50,181 nucleotides of DNA from an uncultured Bacteroidales bacterium (lineage in GTDB: Bacteria > Bacteroidota > Bacteroidia > Bacteroidales > UBA932). The position numbers and the translations under genes were made by a program. Shown here piece after piece: positions 1 through 8,050 of this stretch. The DNA is taken from NCBI GenBank assembly GCA_944326355.1, contig CALVDO010000017.1:1-50181 (forward strand), read 5' to 3'. Position 1 is the first letter of the stretch. The number at the start of each line of letters is the position of its first letter. The notes beneath the pieces were generated by a model that saw nothing but the letters and a program-made list of their open reading frames with translations, did no database searches and was not told the origin of the DNA.

Positions 1-69
1 TCCGTTGCCTGTTCTCGTGCGAGTTTTCTACAAAATGTTGATAGTCAAATAAGTTATTCCAAACTACAA
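1..69 (-). other. 5' leader of an unseen gene off the left edge
   Basis: No gene is visible here. The stretch lies just downstream, on the minus strand, of a near-perfect Bacteroidota promoter at 70-101, so it is probably the untranslated leader of a gene lying to the left of the window. No ATG occurs on the minus strand in this stretch. A short palindrome (CTCGTGCGAG, 14-23) is present. Its identity cannot be told from the sequence. Confidence 0.35.
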
Positions 70-101
70 CAAATATAGCGAGAAGCCGAGCGCAATGCAA
101 A
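70..101 (-). promoter_or_regulatory. Bacteroidota sigma-ABfr-type promoter, left copy
   Basis: On the minus strand the sequence reads TTTG (98-101), a 20-nt spacer, then TATATTTG (70-77). This fits the Bacteroidota consensus TTTG-N19-21-TAnnTTTG exactly. It reads leftward, away from the TonB receptor gene, towards a gene outside the window. It lies in a duplicated cassette whose second copy is at 150-181. Confidence 0.7.
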
Positions 102-105
102 CCCG

Positions 106-137
106 TTTGCAATTGCCGAGGCGCAACAGTATAAATG
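106..137 (+). promoter_or_regulatory. Possible divergent promoter (weak)
   Basis: On the plus strand TTTG (106-109), a 20-nt spacer and TATAAATG (130-137) resemble the consensus, but the -7 box ends AATG instead of TTTG. A transcript from here would run antisense into the TonB receptor gene. The match may only reflect the inverted-repeat structure of the cassette. Confidence 0.2.
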
Positions 138-149
138 GACATCCATGTC

Positions 150-181
150 CAAATATACACAGAAGCCGAGCGCAATGCAAA
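150..181 (-). promoter_or_regulatory. Bacteroidota sigma-ABfr-type promoter, right copy
   Basis: Minus-strand TTTG (178-181), 20-nt spacer, TATATTTG (150-157): a full consensus match. It begins about 30 nt beyond the stop codon of the TonB receptor gene and reads the same way, so it starts a new leftward transcript in tandem with the copy at 70-101. Confidence 0.7.
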
Positions 182-210
182 CCCCGTCGGATGCCCCGGC
201 AACAGACTCA

Positions 211-2529
211 TCAGAACATCAGCCTGATGCCGGCGAAACAGTTGCGCGGCATCGACGGGCCGTAGACATATCCCGCGTCCCGGTCGAGCCCACGGTCGAA
301 ATCCTCCTGATAGGCATTGAAGATATTGCGTATTCCGGCATTGATCTGGATTGCGAACGTCTTGTAGACCGGAAAGTCATACGAGACCTTAAGCCCCATG
401 TCGAAAAAGTCCGGAGTCTCCACCGCAATGTCGTGAGGAATGTACCCCGCGAAATGGTTGACCAGCATCCGGCCGGTATAAGTTCCCGTGAGGGCTATGG
501 ACAGAGTCCTGTAGGGAGTCACTTCCGCCGTAACATATCCGTACAGGTCAGGGCTGCGCAGCATCTTTCTGACAGGGACGGCAGTCTCGCTCCATGCGTA
601 AGGCTCGTCATAACGGCTCTGCTGCCATGTCATGCCGAGCTGCACCGAAAACAGTTTGCGCCATGCCACCTTGCCTTCCAGAGTGGCGCCCGCAACGAAT
701 GCGCCCGGGCCGTTGCTCCGCTCCTGATACAGGATTCCGTTTTCCATAAGCGGAGAGCCGAGCTCGAACACTCCCACAAGACGGTTATAGAACCCTTCCA
801 CGAGCAGGTTCGTCTGCCAGTCCCCGAAGCTTCCGTACAAATCCGCCGACACCGTGACATTGTGCGAACGCTCCTCCTTCAGTCCCTCGCTGTTTCTGAC
901 CATCAGAACCTCTCCGCCGACATTTGAAATATGCAGGTCTTCGTCGAACACCTGCGGGGCCCTGTAGCCGGAAGAGTACCCCGCCCTGAGATTGATATTC
1001 TTCGTCGGGTTGAACCTCAGATTGGCTCTCGGGCTGAAAATCGGATGATCCATCATGGAATGCAGGTCGAGCCTTCCGCCTATCAGGAAGCTCCACTTCT
1101 CATTCTTCCACTCATTCTGAGCCAGGACGCTCCCGGTATGGACATCCTGCCGCACCGCCCTGTGGTACCCCCACATATTGTCCCGCAGATAGTCTCCAGT
1201 CGCCTCAATGCCCACCGTTAGATCAGAAGGCATGAAAAAGCATCTGTCGAACTTGCGCACATACTGTCCTCCCGCAATCCATGTCGTGCCGTCGGTCTCT
1301 CCGTAGGCATTCGGATCTCTGTTAATGCCGTAATAGCTCTCGCGGTTGATGTGCTGGGCAGAGGCGTAGGCGCTGACCTTGTTCTTGCCGTCCGGACTCA
1401 GGTAGTCGAAACTTACGCCTCCGGCATTGATGTCATGCCTGACCTGCTCCGCAATATTGGCTTCATGCGGCGGCTTCATGAGGGAATCCCCGCCTCTGCG
1501 GTACTCGTAGATATGGTGATATTCAAACTTGAGCCGGGAGTAGGTTCCGGTCCTTATGAAAGAACGCAGCCCGGCACTATAGGACTTCAGTTCCGGTATT
1601 TCCGTAAACCCGTCCCCGTCATGGTCATATCCTTCCCTGTTGCGCATCTGGCCGAAAACCATCAGTCCGGCCTTGTTGTCATCGGTTACTATGGACGCGT
1701 TCAGATTTGTGCTGCCCTCGTAAGCCCCTTTCCCTATGATTCCGGAAGAATGGGAGATCTCCCCCGTATTTCTCTCCGGCTCCCTGGTTATCACATTGAC
1801 CGTACCCGCGATGGCTGACGCGCCGAAAAGGGCCGAACCGCCTCCGCGGACAACTTCCACCCTGTCGATCATCGCAGCCGGTATCTGCTCTATCCCGTAA
1901 ACTCCAGCCAACGCGCTGAAAATAGGTCTTGAATCAATCAGCACCTGGGTATATGGCCCCTCCAGCCCGTTTATGCGGATCTGCTGAGAGCCGCAGTTCT
2001 GACAGCTGTTCTCAACCCTCAGTCCAGGCTGGAACACGACACCTTCAGCAAGATTGACAGCATTGACATAGTTGAAGGTCTTGGAGTTCACCACATTCAC
2101 AAGAGTGGGGGACATTTTCCGGAGAGTCTCGCTGCGGCTGGCCGACACCACGACCTCATCCAGCGACTCCGCGTCAGGCTCCAGTTCGAAATTCACCTCA
2201 ACAGTCGTCCTGTCATGAAGGGTGACCTCTTTCACCGACGTCTTATAGCCGACTCCTGAAACCCTTATCTGATGGCTGCCCTCGGGCATGTCCTTCAGAA
2301 AATAATGGCCGGTAGCGTCAGCCATAGTATAAATCATCGTTCCCTCGACGACCACATCCATAAACGGAATATGCTCACCGGTGGATGCATCGAGTATGTG
2401 TCCTATTATATTGGCGTCGGAACGCTCCTTGTCCGGGTCTGCCGGTTCAGCGGCTGCCACGGCGGACATCACGGCGGACATCATGGCACAAAAGGATAAT
2501 GCCATGACAAAAATATTGAATCTTGTCAT
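211..2529 (-). CDS. TonB-dependent outer-membrane receptor, probably for metal or a metal complex
   Basis: An outer-membrane, TonB-driven importer of about 772 residues. In order it shows a signal peptide (MTRFNIFVMALSFCAMMSAV...), a CarboxypepD_reg-like N-terminal domain (VEGTMIYTMADATGHYFLKD), a plug with DEVVVSASRS, RINGLEGPYTQVLIDSRP and IDRVEVVRGGGSALFGASAI, and a beta-barrel ending in the aromatic residue of CFAGIRLMF. The plug belongs to the CirA/FecA-like receptors and not to SusC. The reading frame is open up to 2580, but the extra residues (METARSESHNHHHNQTE) precede the signal peptide, so I place the start at 2529. The His-rich protein gene 2616-2975 lies just upstream in the same direction, and that pairing suggests zinc or copper uptake. 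The ligand is inference; siderophore or corrinoid complexes remain possible. Confidence 0.85.
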   Translation of the reverse strand: MTRFNIFVMALSFCAMMSAVMSAVAAAEPADPDKERSDANIIGHILDASTGEHIPFMDVVVEGTMIYTMADATGHYFLKDMPEGSHQIRVSGVGYKTSVKEVTLHDRTTVEVNFELEPDAESLDEVVVSASRSETLRKMSPTLVNVVNSKTFNYVNAVNLAEGVVFQPGLRVENSCQNCGSQQIRINGLEGPYTQVLIDSRPIFSALAGVYGIEQIPAAMIDRVEVVRGGGSALFGASAIAGTVNVITREPERNTGEISHSSGIIGKGAYEGSTNLNASIVTDDNKAGLMVFGQMRNREGYDHDGDGFTEIPELKSYSAGLRSFIRTGTYSRLKFEYHHIYEYRRGGDSLMKPPHEANIAEQVRHDINAGGVSFDYLSPDGKNKVSAYASAQHINRESYYGINRDPNAYGETDGTTWIAGGQYVRKFDRCFFMPSDLTVGIEATGDYLRDNMWGYHRAVRQDVHTGSVLAQNEWKNEKWSFLIGGRLDLHSMMDHPIFSPRANLRFNPTKNINLRAGYSSGYRAPQVFDEDLHISNVGGEVLMVRNSEGLKEERSHNVTVSADLYGSFGDWQTNLLVEGFYNRLVGVFELGSPLMENGILYQERSNGPGAFVAGATLEGKVAWRKLFSVQLGMTWQQSRYDEPYAWSETAVPVRKMLRSPDLYGYVTAEVTPYRTLSIALTGTYTGRMLVNHFAGYIPHDIAVETPDFFDMGLKVSYDFPVYKTFAIQINAGIRNIFNAYQEDFDRGLDRDAGYVYGPSMPRNCFAGIRLMF

Positions 2530-2615
2530 TTCTGTCTGATTATGATGATGGTTATGCGATTCTGACCGGGCAGTCTCCATGCGGCGCGTCAGAATGAGTG
2601 AAGACGGACTGCCGG

Positions 2616-2975
2616 CTATGACACGCCGCAGACAGAAAATGACGGAGGCCCTCTATGCTCGGGGACATGAGGAGAGACCGATATGACAGCGTCTTTCACA
2701 GCCATGACCGCACCGGAGGAAAGGAGGATCGTCCGCACCATCGGAATCTCAGCATATTCCGCATCCACAAACGGCTGGTGAGTGGCCATGTCTATAACGG
2801 CCAGAGACCTGGAGGTATGGGTATGGCCCGCATCTCCCGAAAACGGATGGGCATGAACTATCCTTACACCGTTTATTATGTGGACATGCGCGGTATACGG
2901 CAGATATGCCTGAATGTAGAGAAATACATTCAGGAGCAGGAGACCTGTGAATATGTGAAGCCCGCTCCGCCTCAT
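2616..2975 (-). CDS. Small His-rich exported or membrane-anchored protein
   Basis: A 119-residue protein with one hydrophobic N-terminal segment (GLLLLNVFLYIQAYL), which is a signal peptide or anchor. A His-rich stretch follows, with HVHI, VHAHPF and HTHTS spaced over about 25 residues. No known domain is recognised. The His pairs look suited to binding Zn2+, Cu or Ni2+ in the periplasm. It is the first gene of a two-gene unit with the downstream TonB receptor, so a metal-capture role is a reasonable inference. A candidate promoter (2983-3014) ends only about 7 nt before the ATG. Confidence 0.65.
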   Translation of the reverse strand: MRRSGLHIFTGLLLLNVFLYIQAYLPYTAHVHIINGVRIVHAHPFSGDAGHTHTSRSLAVIDMATHQPFVDAEYAEIPMVRTILLSSGAVMAVKDAVISVSPHVPEHRGPPSFSVCGVS

Positions 2976-2982
2976 GAGGCCG

Positions 2983-3014
2983 CAAAATTAATACAAATGC
3001 TCCTGCCCCACAAG
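2983..3014 (-). promoter_or_regulatory. Candidate promoter for the His-rich protein/TonB receptor unit
   Basis: Minus-strand CTTG (3011-3014), 20 nt, TAATTTTG (2983-2990). The -7 box is perfect and the -33 box matches 3 of 4. It lies between the permease stop (3028) and the His-rich gene, so it would make the uptake pair independent of the export operon. Transcription would begin almost at the ATG (2975), giving a near-leaderless mRNA, which is why confidence is moderate. Confidence 0.45.
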
Positions 3015-3027
3015 TTTTTCGTTCACG

Positions 3028-4131
3028 TCAGCTCCGCTTGCGGTATGTGAGCACCGCAAAGATGTTGATGACCACCGCAAAGACCGAGAGCATGATGAAG
3101 TCGAAGGCGAGGTCGGAGAAATTGCTGCCCTTGAGGCAGACTGAGCGGAGAATGTTGGCGAAATAACGCGTCGGCAGCAGATATGTGACATACTGCGACC
3201 ATGTCTCCATCGAGCTCACAGGAGTGAAGATGCCGCTCATCAGCATGAAGATCAGCACGAAAAAGAGCATGATGAACACGGACTGGAGCATAGTCTCGGA
3301 ATAGTTGGAGACCATGAGACCGAAGCCGGCCATGAAGGCGAGGAAGATGACCGCGCCCACATAGATCTCAAGAAGCCCCCCGTTCGAGGCAAGCCCGTAC
3401 ACGAAATGAGCTATCAGAAAGGACAGTGTGAAGGCGAAAATGCCGAGCAGGCCGTAGAACACCACCTTCGAGAGTATGAAGTCCCGCCTGCGCACGGGAG
3501 AGACGTTTATCTGCTCTATCGAGCCCGTCTCCTTCTCGGAAACGATGCTCAAGGTCGCGAAGAATCCGCCGATGAGGATTATGGACACGAGCATCAGAGC
3601 CGGAACCATGAAGAGACGGTACTCCAGATGCGGGTTGTAGCGATACTGCGGACTGATCACGAGAGGAACGGACTGCGCTCCCGAAGACGAGGACACCTCC
3701 GCTGAAAAATCAGATACTATGGAGGCAAGGTAACCGCCTCCTATCGAGCCTTTGGTGCTGTTGACGGCGTTGGCCGCAATGAACACCTCCGCCGTCTCTC
3801 CCCTCCCGACTGCACGCTCCAGCCCTTCCGGAATCTCAAAAATGATGTCGACATTGCCGTGGCTGAGCCCGTCCATCGCCTCCGCATAAGTGGACGGATA
3901 TGAGTCCAGAATGAAATAGCCGGACCCGGAGATCATGTCGGTCAGCCGCGCCGACATCGAGGAATGATCCCTGTCCACGACAGCCAGACGCACGTTCCTC
4001 ACTTCCATCGTGGCGAGAAGAGGCACGAGCAGCATAAGCAGCAGCGGCAGCACAATGAGAACGAACGGCATGAACGGATTGCTCACGAACTGTTTGAATT
4101 CCTTGACGAACAAATATCTGAACGGTGACAT
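3028..4131 (-). CDS. ABC-2 type transport permease (YbhR/YbhS-like)
   Basis: A 367-residue inner-membrane permease. It has an N-terminal membrane segment (PFVLIVLPLLLMLLVPLLA), a long extracytoplasmic domain (about residues 45-180), then five hydrophobic segments from about residue 185. The loop SEKETGSIEQINVSPVRR contacts the ATPase in this family. It is the last gene of the export operon. Its sister permease gene (4157-5284) ends 25 nt upstream, and the two probably form the membrane heterodimer. By analogy with YbhFSR the substrate would be a drug or cation, but the sequence does not show which. Confidence 0.85.
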   Translation of the reverse strand: MSPFRYLFVKEFKQFVSNPFMPFVLIVLPLLLMLLVPLLATMEVRNVRLAVVDRDHSSMSARLTDMISGSGYFILDSYPSTYAEAMDGLSHGNVDIIFEIPEGLERAVGRGETAEVFIAANAVNSTKGSIGGGYLASIVSDFSAEVSSSSGAQSVPLVISPQYRYNPHLEYRLFMVPALMLVSIILIGGFFATLSIVSEKETGSIEQINVSPVRRRDFILSKVVFYGLLGIFAFTLSFLIAHFVYGLASNGGLLEIYVGAVIFLAFMAGFGLMVSNYSETMLQSVFIMLFFVLIFMLMSGIFTPVSSMETWSQYVTYLLPTRYFANILRSVCLKGSNFSDLAFDFIMLSVFAVVINIFAVLTYRKRS

Positions 4132-4156
4132 CAGTTTTCCTCCGAATTATTATCAG

Positions 4157-5284
4157 TTAATCGAGCCTGTCATTAAACTTCTTGACCGCGACAGCGAATA
4201 TCACCGTCGCCATCAGGGTCAGCACCGCGATTTCCTTGAGCACGTATCTCACCGGCACACCCTCTATCATTATCTTCCTTATCGCCTCGATGAACCATTT
4301 TGCCGGCACCACCTGCGCAAGCCACTGGAACGGCTCAGGCATACTCTCTATCGGATAGAGCATCCCGCTGAGCATCATCACGGGCACCATGAAGATCATT
4401 CCGCAGATGAGGGTGGCTATGATCTGCGTCTTGACGAGGGTGGAGACGAGCATTCCTATGCCCAGCGACAGTATGATATATATCACCGACACGAGAATCA
4501 TCCAGAAGAAGCTTCCGGCGATAGGCACCTTCAGCACGAAAATGGTCAGTAGCAGGATATTGATGAGAACGACGCACGAGATGACGAAATAGGGTATCAT
4601 CTTGGCAAATACGATGCTTATAGGCTTGACAGGAGAGACGAGCAGCACCTCCATGCTTCCCGTCTCCTTCTCCCTCACTATGGACACTGAAGTCATAAGG
4701 GCGCAGATGAGCAGCAGAATCAGCCCCATTATGCCGGGAACGAAATTGTATGAGCTCTTCAGCTGCGGATTGTAGAGCATACGCAGATTCGGGACGACCT
4801 GCCCGGAAGATGAGGCCTGCGGCATGGACATCATCGCCGTCTCAAGATCCTCCCTGAAATAGTCCGAGACGATGGAAGAGAGGTACATGACCTCCATCGA
4901 GGCATTGTTGGGATTGGTGGCGTCAGCGATGACAGCGATCTCAGAGCCTCCCGGCCTCATGAGTCCGGCCGAGAAATCGTCGCTGAAGATAAGCGCCGCA
5001 TCAATCTCGCCCCTGCGCATTGCCTCGTCGACATCTGCCCCGCTGTCATATCTTCCGACATAAGTGAAATATTCGCTGCGGTCCACCTTTTCCATGAGCC
5101 TCGTGATGGCAGTGTCATCATCCTGCGTACACATCCCGACATTGACATTGCGTATCTCGGTCGAAATCGCGAAGCCGAAAAGCACGATAAGCACGGTAGG
5201 CAGGCCTACCAGGACAAGTAGAGTCCTGACGTCCCGGAAAATATGCAGAAATTCTTTTCTGACGAATGCAAAAAACTCTTTCAT
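4157..5284 (-). CDS. ABC-2 type transport permease (YbhS/YbhR-like)
   Basis: A 375-residue inner-membrane permease with the same plan as its neighbour: an N-terminal segment (TLLVLVGLPTVLIVLFGFAI), a periplasmic domain beginning STEIRNVNVGM, and a five-helix C-terminal membrane domain starting near residue 185. The coupling loop VREKETGSMEVLLVSPVKP is typical of the family. It lies between the ATPase genes and the second permease in a same-strand run, as in E. coli ybhGFSR. The substrate is unknown. Confidence 0.87.
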   Translation of the reverse strand: MKEFFAFVRKEFLHIFRDVRTLLVLVGLPTVLIVLFGFAISTEIRNVNVGMCTQDDDTAITRLMEKVDRSEYFTYVGRYDSGADVDEAMRRGEIDAALIFSDDFSAGLMRPGGSEIAVIADATNPNNASMEVMYLSSIVSDYFREDLETAMMSMPQASSSGQVVPNLRMLYNPQLKSSYNFVPGIMGLILLLICALMTSVSIVREKETGSMEVLLVSPVKPISIVFAKMIPYFVISCVVLINILLLTIFVLKVPIAGSFFWMILVSVIYIILSLGIGMLVSTLVKTQIIATLICGMIFMVPVMMLSGMLYPIESMPEPFQWLAQVVPAKWFIEAIRKIMIEGVPVRYVLKEIAVLTLMATVIFAVAVKKFNDRLD

Positions 5285-5358
5285 CTCTCTTCTGTACTAT
5301 GCCGCCGTCAATAGCGGCCTCATTGACGGATGCGCATCCAATTGCTGACGGCTCCGGC

Positions 5359-6114
5359 TCATTCCGTCCTTGCCGCCCCTCTGGCGAGGATGTCGAACAC
5401 TTCCGCGACGGAAGAAGCCCCGTAGGCCCTCTTCAGAGCGGAGGGGCTGTCAAGAGCCTCGATACGGCCGTCCACCATCATCGAGATCCTGTCGCAGTAC
5501 TCCGCCTCATCCATATAATGCGTGGTCACGAATACCGTGATGCCTTCGTCCACGGCCTCGTAGATAAGCTCCCAGAACTGCCGCCTTGCGGCCGGGTCAA
5601 CACCTCCCGTAGGCTCATCGAGAAAAACGATTTCCGGCCTGTGGATGATGGAGACTGAAAACGCAAGCTTCTGCTTCCATCCCTGAGGGAGATCCCTCAC
5701 CCTGGAATTCTTCTCATGCATCAGGTCGAGCCTGTCCAGAAGGCTGTCGATGCGGCTTCCGATCTCGCGGCGCGGCACTCCATAGATGCCTGCGAAAAGA
5801 TCCATATTGTCCTTGACCGTCAGATCTCCGTACAGGGCAAATCGCTGGCTCATATATCCTATGTGCCTCTTTATCTGCTCCGGCTCAGTCGTTATGTCGA
5901 ATCCGGCGACAGTCCCTCTTCCGGATGTCGGAAGAGACAGTCCGGTCAGCATCCTCATCGCCGTGGTCTTGCCTGCGCCGTTGGCTCCGAGAAAGCCGAA
6001 TATCTCGCCCCGGTGCACCTCAAAGGAAATGTCGTCGACCGCCGTGAAGTCGCCGAACCTCTTTGTCAGGTGCTCCACCTCTATGACATCCTTTGCCTTA
6101 TCTCCTTCAATCAT
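5359..6114 (-). CDS. ABC transporter ATPase, equivalent to the C-terminal half of YbhF
   Basis: A 251-residue nucleotide-binding subunit. It has Walker A GANGAGKTT (residues 43-51), a Q-loop region YMSQRFALY, Walker B IVFLDEPTGG and a switch histidine in TTHYMDEAEYCD. The signature motif is LPQGWKQKLA instead of the usual LSGGQ. The partner ATPase (6169-7113) has the opposite pattern: a good signature but no switch histidine. The two therefore look like a split YbhF that pairs as a heterodimer. The gene lies between its partner and the permeases in the export operon. Confidence 0.9.
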   Translation of the reverse strand: MIEGDKAKDVIEVEHLTKRFGDFTAVDDISFEVHRGEIFGFLGANGAGKTTAMRMLTGLSLPTSGRGTVAGFDITTEPEQIKRHIGYMSQRFALYGDLTVKDNMDLFAGIYGVPRREIGSRIDSLLDRLDLMHEKNSRVRDLPQGWKQKLAFSVSIIHRPEIVFLDEPTGGVDPAARRQFWELIYEAVDEGITVFVTTHYMDEAEYCDRISMMVDGRIEALDSPSALKRAYGASSVAEVFDILARGAARTE

Positions 6115-6168
6115 CTGCCATTTGCTTTATATGTGTTCTCTCCAATGCGTTTTTCCCGACAGGTCCTG

Positions 6169-7113
6169 TCATTTCTCCTCAAGATTCATATAGCAGTCCT
6201 CAAGAGACGCCTCCACATCCTTTACAACGACACCGGAGTGACCTCTATTCTCGAGAATCGAGGCTATCGCGGCAGCGTCGGAACCATAACCGGCCTGGGC
6301 GGAGAGATCCGCGTCGTCGTTCAGTATGACATGGTGCATATCTCCGAAAGTGTAGCACTTGCGCACGAACGGCAGGGACCTGAGGTCGTGAAGCAGGCGG
6401 AACATCTCGTCTGAACGGACGGCAAGCAGTCTCGCGCCGAATCCTGAGATGATGTCCGCAGGCGAATCTACGGCGAGGAAGCGGCCCGACTTCATCATGG
6501 CCACCCTGTCGCATCTGCCGGCCTCGTCCATATAGGCAGTCGAAACCACTATCGTCATCCCGGAGGTCCTCAGCTCCCCGAGATTCTCCCACAGCTCGCG
6601 TCTGGATGAAGGGTCTACCCCAGTCGTAGGCTCATCAAGGAAAAGCACCGACGGAGAATGGATCAGAGAGCAGCACAGGGCAAGCTTCTGCTTCATCCCG
6701 CCGGAAAGCCTGCCGGCCTTACGCTTTTCGAACGGCCTTAGCCGGCAGTATATGTTCTCTATCAGAGAATAGTTGGCTTCTATGTCCTTGCCGAAAACCG
6801 ACGCGAAGAACTCAAGGTTCTCCCTCACAGAAAGATCGGAATAGAGAGAGAACTTTCCCGGCATATACCCTATCATCGTCCGTATCTTGCGGTAGTCCCT
6901 GACTATGTCCAGCCCCTCGACCGAGGCTGTGCCGGAGTCGGGCCGGATAAGGGTGGCGAGCATCCTGAACAGGGTCGTCTTCCCCGCTCCGTCGGGGCCT
7001 ATTATCCCGAAAAGCTCCCCTTTCGGAATGGTAATGACAGAACGCATGTCCACTGCCGGGGGCAGATCCTCGTGAAAACTTTTCCTCAGACTGTCTATGA
7101 CGATTGAATCCAT
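6169..7113 (-). CDS. ABC transporter ATPase, equivalent to the N-terminal half of YbhF
   Basis: A 314-residue nucleotide-binding subunit with Walker A GPDGAGKTT (39-47), signature LSGGMKQKLAL, and Walker B VLFLDEPTTG. The switch-histidine position reads STAYMDEAGRCD, so the histidine is replaced by alanine. An extension of about 80 residues beyond the ATPase core resembles the linker found in fused YbhF proteins. Its start lies 3 nt after the stop of the adaptor gene 7117-8037, so translation is probably coupled. It likely forms a heterodimer with the product of 5359-6114. Confidence 0.9.
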   Translation of the reverse strand: MDSIVIDSLRKSFHEDLPPAVDMRSVITIPKGELFGIIGPDGAGKTTLFRMLATLIRPDSGTASVEGLDIVRDYRKIRTMIGYMPGKFSLYSDLSVRENLEFFASVFGKDIEANYSLIENIYCRLRPFEKRKAGRLSGGMKQKLALCCSLIHSPSVLFLDEPTTGVDPSSRRELWENLGELRTSGMTIVVSTAYMDEAGRCDRVAMMKSGRFLAVDSPADIISGFGARLLAVRSDEMFRLLHDLRSLPFVRKCYTFGDMHHVILNDDADLSAQAGYGSDAAAIASILENRGHSGVVVKDVEASLEDCYMNLEEK

Positions 7114-7116
7114 CTC

Positions 7117-8037
7117 TCAGAACTTCAGTCCGCCGTACATGCCAAGCTTGATGAGTCCGTCATTCTCGACAGCAACCTTGACGGCATACACGAGATTGCG
7201 TCTCTCATCATCAGTCTGGATGTTCTTAGGCGTGAACTCACTTTCCGAAGCTATCCAGGTGACGGTCCCCGGATATTCCTTCACGTGTCCCTTGCCGTAG
7301 TCCGAGCACACGGTCACCTGCTGTCCGAGCCGGAGTTCAGACAGCTGTGCCGACGTGAGATAGGCCCTGAGGAACACCCTGTCCAGATCTGCCACCTTAA
7401 AGAGAGGCCTTCCTGCTCCGACGAACTCGCCCGCCTCGGCATATTTGGTCAAAATGGTACCTGTGACAGGAGAAGAAATGCGGCACTTCATGAGCTGGTC
7501 GTCGACCTGCGCAATCTGCATCCCTATGCTCGAGCTCTGGGCGTCGATGCTTGACACGGAATTGCGGAGAGCCGTCTCCTGCGCCTCCAGCTGGACCTTA
7601 AGCACAGCTATCTGAGCCTCGACGTCGTCCATCTGCTTGCTTGTGGCAGCCCCGTCCTCAAGAAGTCTCGCCACCCTGTCGCGTTCCCTCTCGAGAGTCT
7701 TGAGCTGCTCCTTCAGCGCACTGATCTGGCTGTCAATGTCGGGACGGCTCTTCAGCACCGACTCGGAGCTCTTGACGAGCTGCTGCCTCGTGAGATGAAG
7801 CTGCATTGTGTCTATGCAGCCTATCAGGCGACCGGCCTCGACTCTGTCGCCTTCCTCGGCATCGAAAAAGAGTATCCTGCCGGAAGATTCGGCGGACACC
7901 GTCACTTCGGTCGACTCGAAATACCCCTCGGCGTCATAACCGCTTCTGTTGGCTCCGCACGCCGCAAGCACAGGCAGGGCGAGGAAGCATATAAGTCTCA
8001 TTTTTTTCATGTCTTTCATGGAATATGTCATTGTCAT
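7117..8037 (-). CDS. HlyD/YbhG-family periplasmic adaptor, lipoprotein
   Basis: A membrane-fusion subunit linking the ABC pump to TolC. The start at 8037 (MTMTYSMKDMKKMRL) gives 306 residues and places a lipobox (LPVLAAC) shortly after the N-terminal positive charges; ATGs at 8019 and 8010 are also possible. The frame stays open to 8133, but that would overlap the TolC gene. It shows a biotinyl-lipoyl-like half (VSAESSGRILFFDAEEGDRV), a long coiled coil (about residues 70-175, with SQISALKEQLKTLERERDRV), then a second lipoyl half (CRISSPVTGTILTKYAEAGE) and a beta-barrel domain. Confidence 0.88.
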   Translation of the reverse strand: MTMTYSMKDMKKMRLICFLALPVLAACGANRSGYDAEGYFESTEVTVSAESSGRILFFDAEEGDRVEAGRLIGCIDTMQLHLTRQQLVKSSESVLKSRPDIDSQISALKEQLKTLERERDRVARLLEDGAATSKQMDDVEAQIAVLKVQLEAQETALRNSVSSIDAQSSSIGMQIAQVDDQLMKCRISSPVTGTILTKYAEAGEFVGAGRPLFKVADLDRVFLRAYLTSAQLSELRLGQQVTVCSDYGKGHVKEYPGTVTWIASESEFTPKNIQTDDERRNLVYAVKVAVENDGLIKLGMYGGLKF

Positions 8038-8050
8038 TTCTTTCTGCCGT

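Larger units (their letters stand above)
71..184. repeat. Two copies of a 34-nt promoter cassette, 80 nt apart
   Basis: The segments 71-104 and 151-184 share AAATATA, then three variable bases, then the same 24 nt beginning AGAAGCCGAGCGCAATGC. Each copy carries a full minus-strand promoter, and the shared 24 nt form its spacer and -33 box. Between the copies lie an inverted repeat (GCAAA CCCG TTTGC, 97-110) and a second palindrome (TGGACAT CC ATGTCCA, 136-151). The arrangement suggests duplication of a promoter unit, or a dispersed promoter-bearing repeat. Confidence 0.75.

Noticed and set aside
145..927. 260-residue plus-strand frame opposite the TonB receptor
   Set aside because: It is a shadow of the receptor gene, with no domain, no signal and improbable composition. 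The weak plus-strand promoter-like sequence at 106-137 is not enough to support it.
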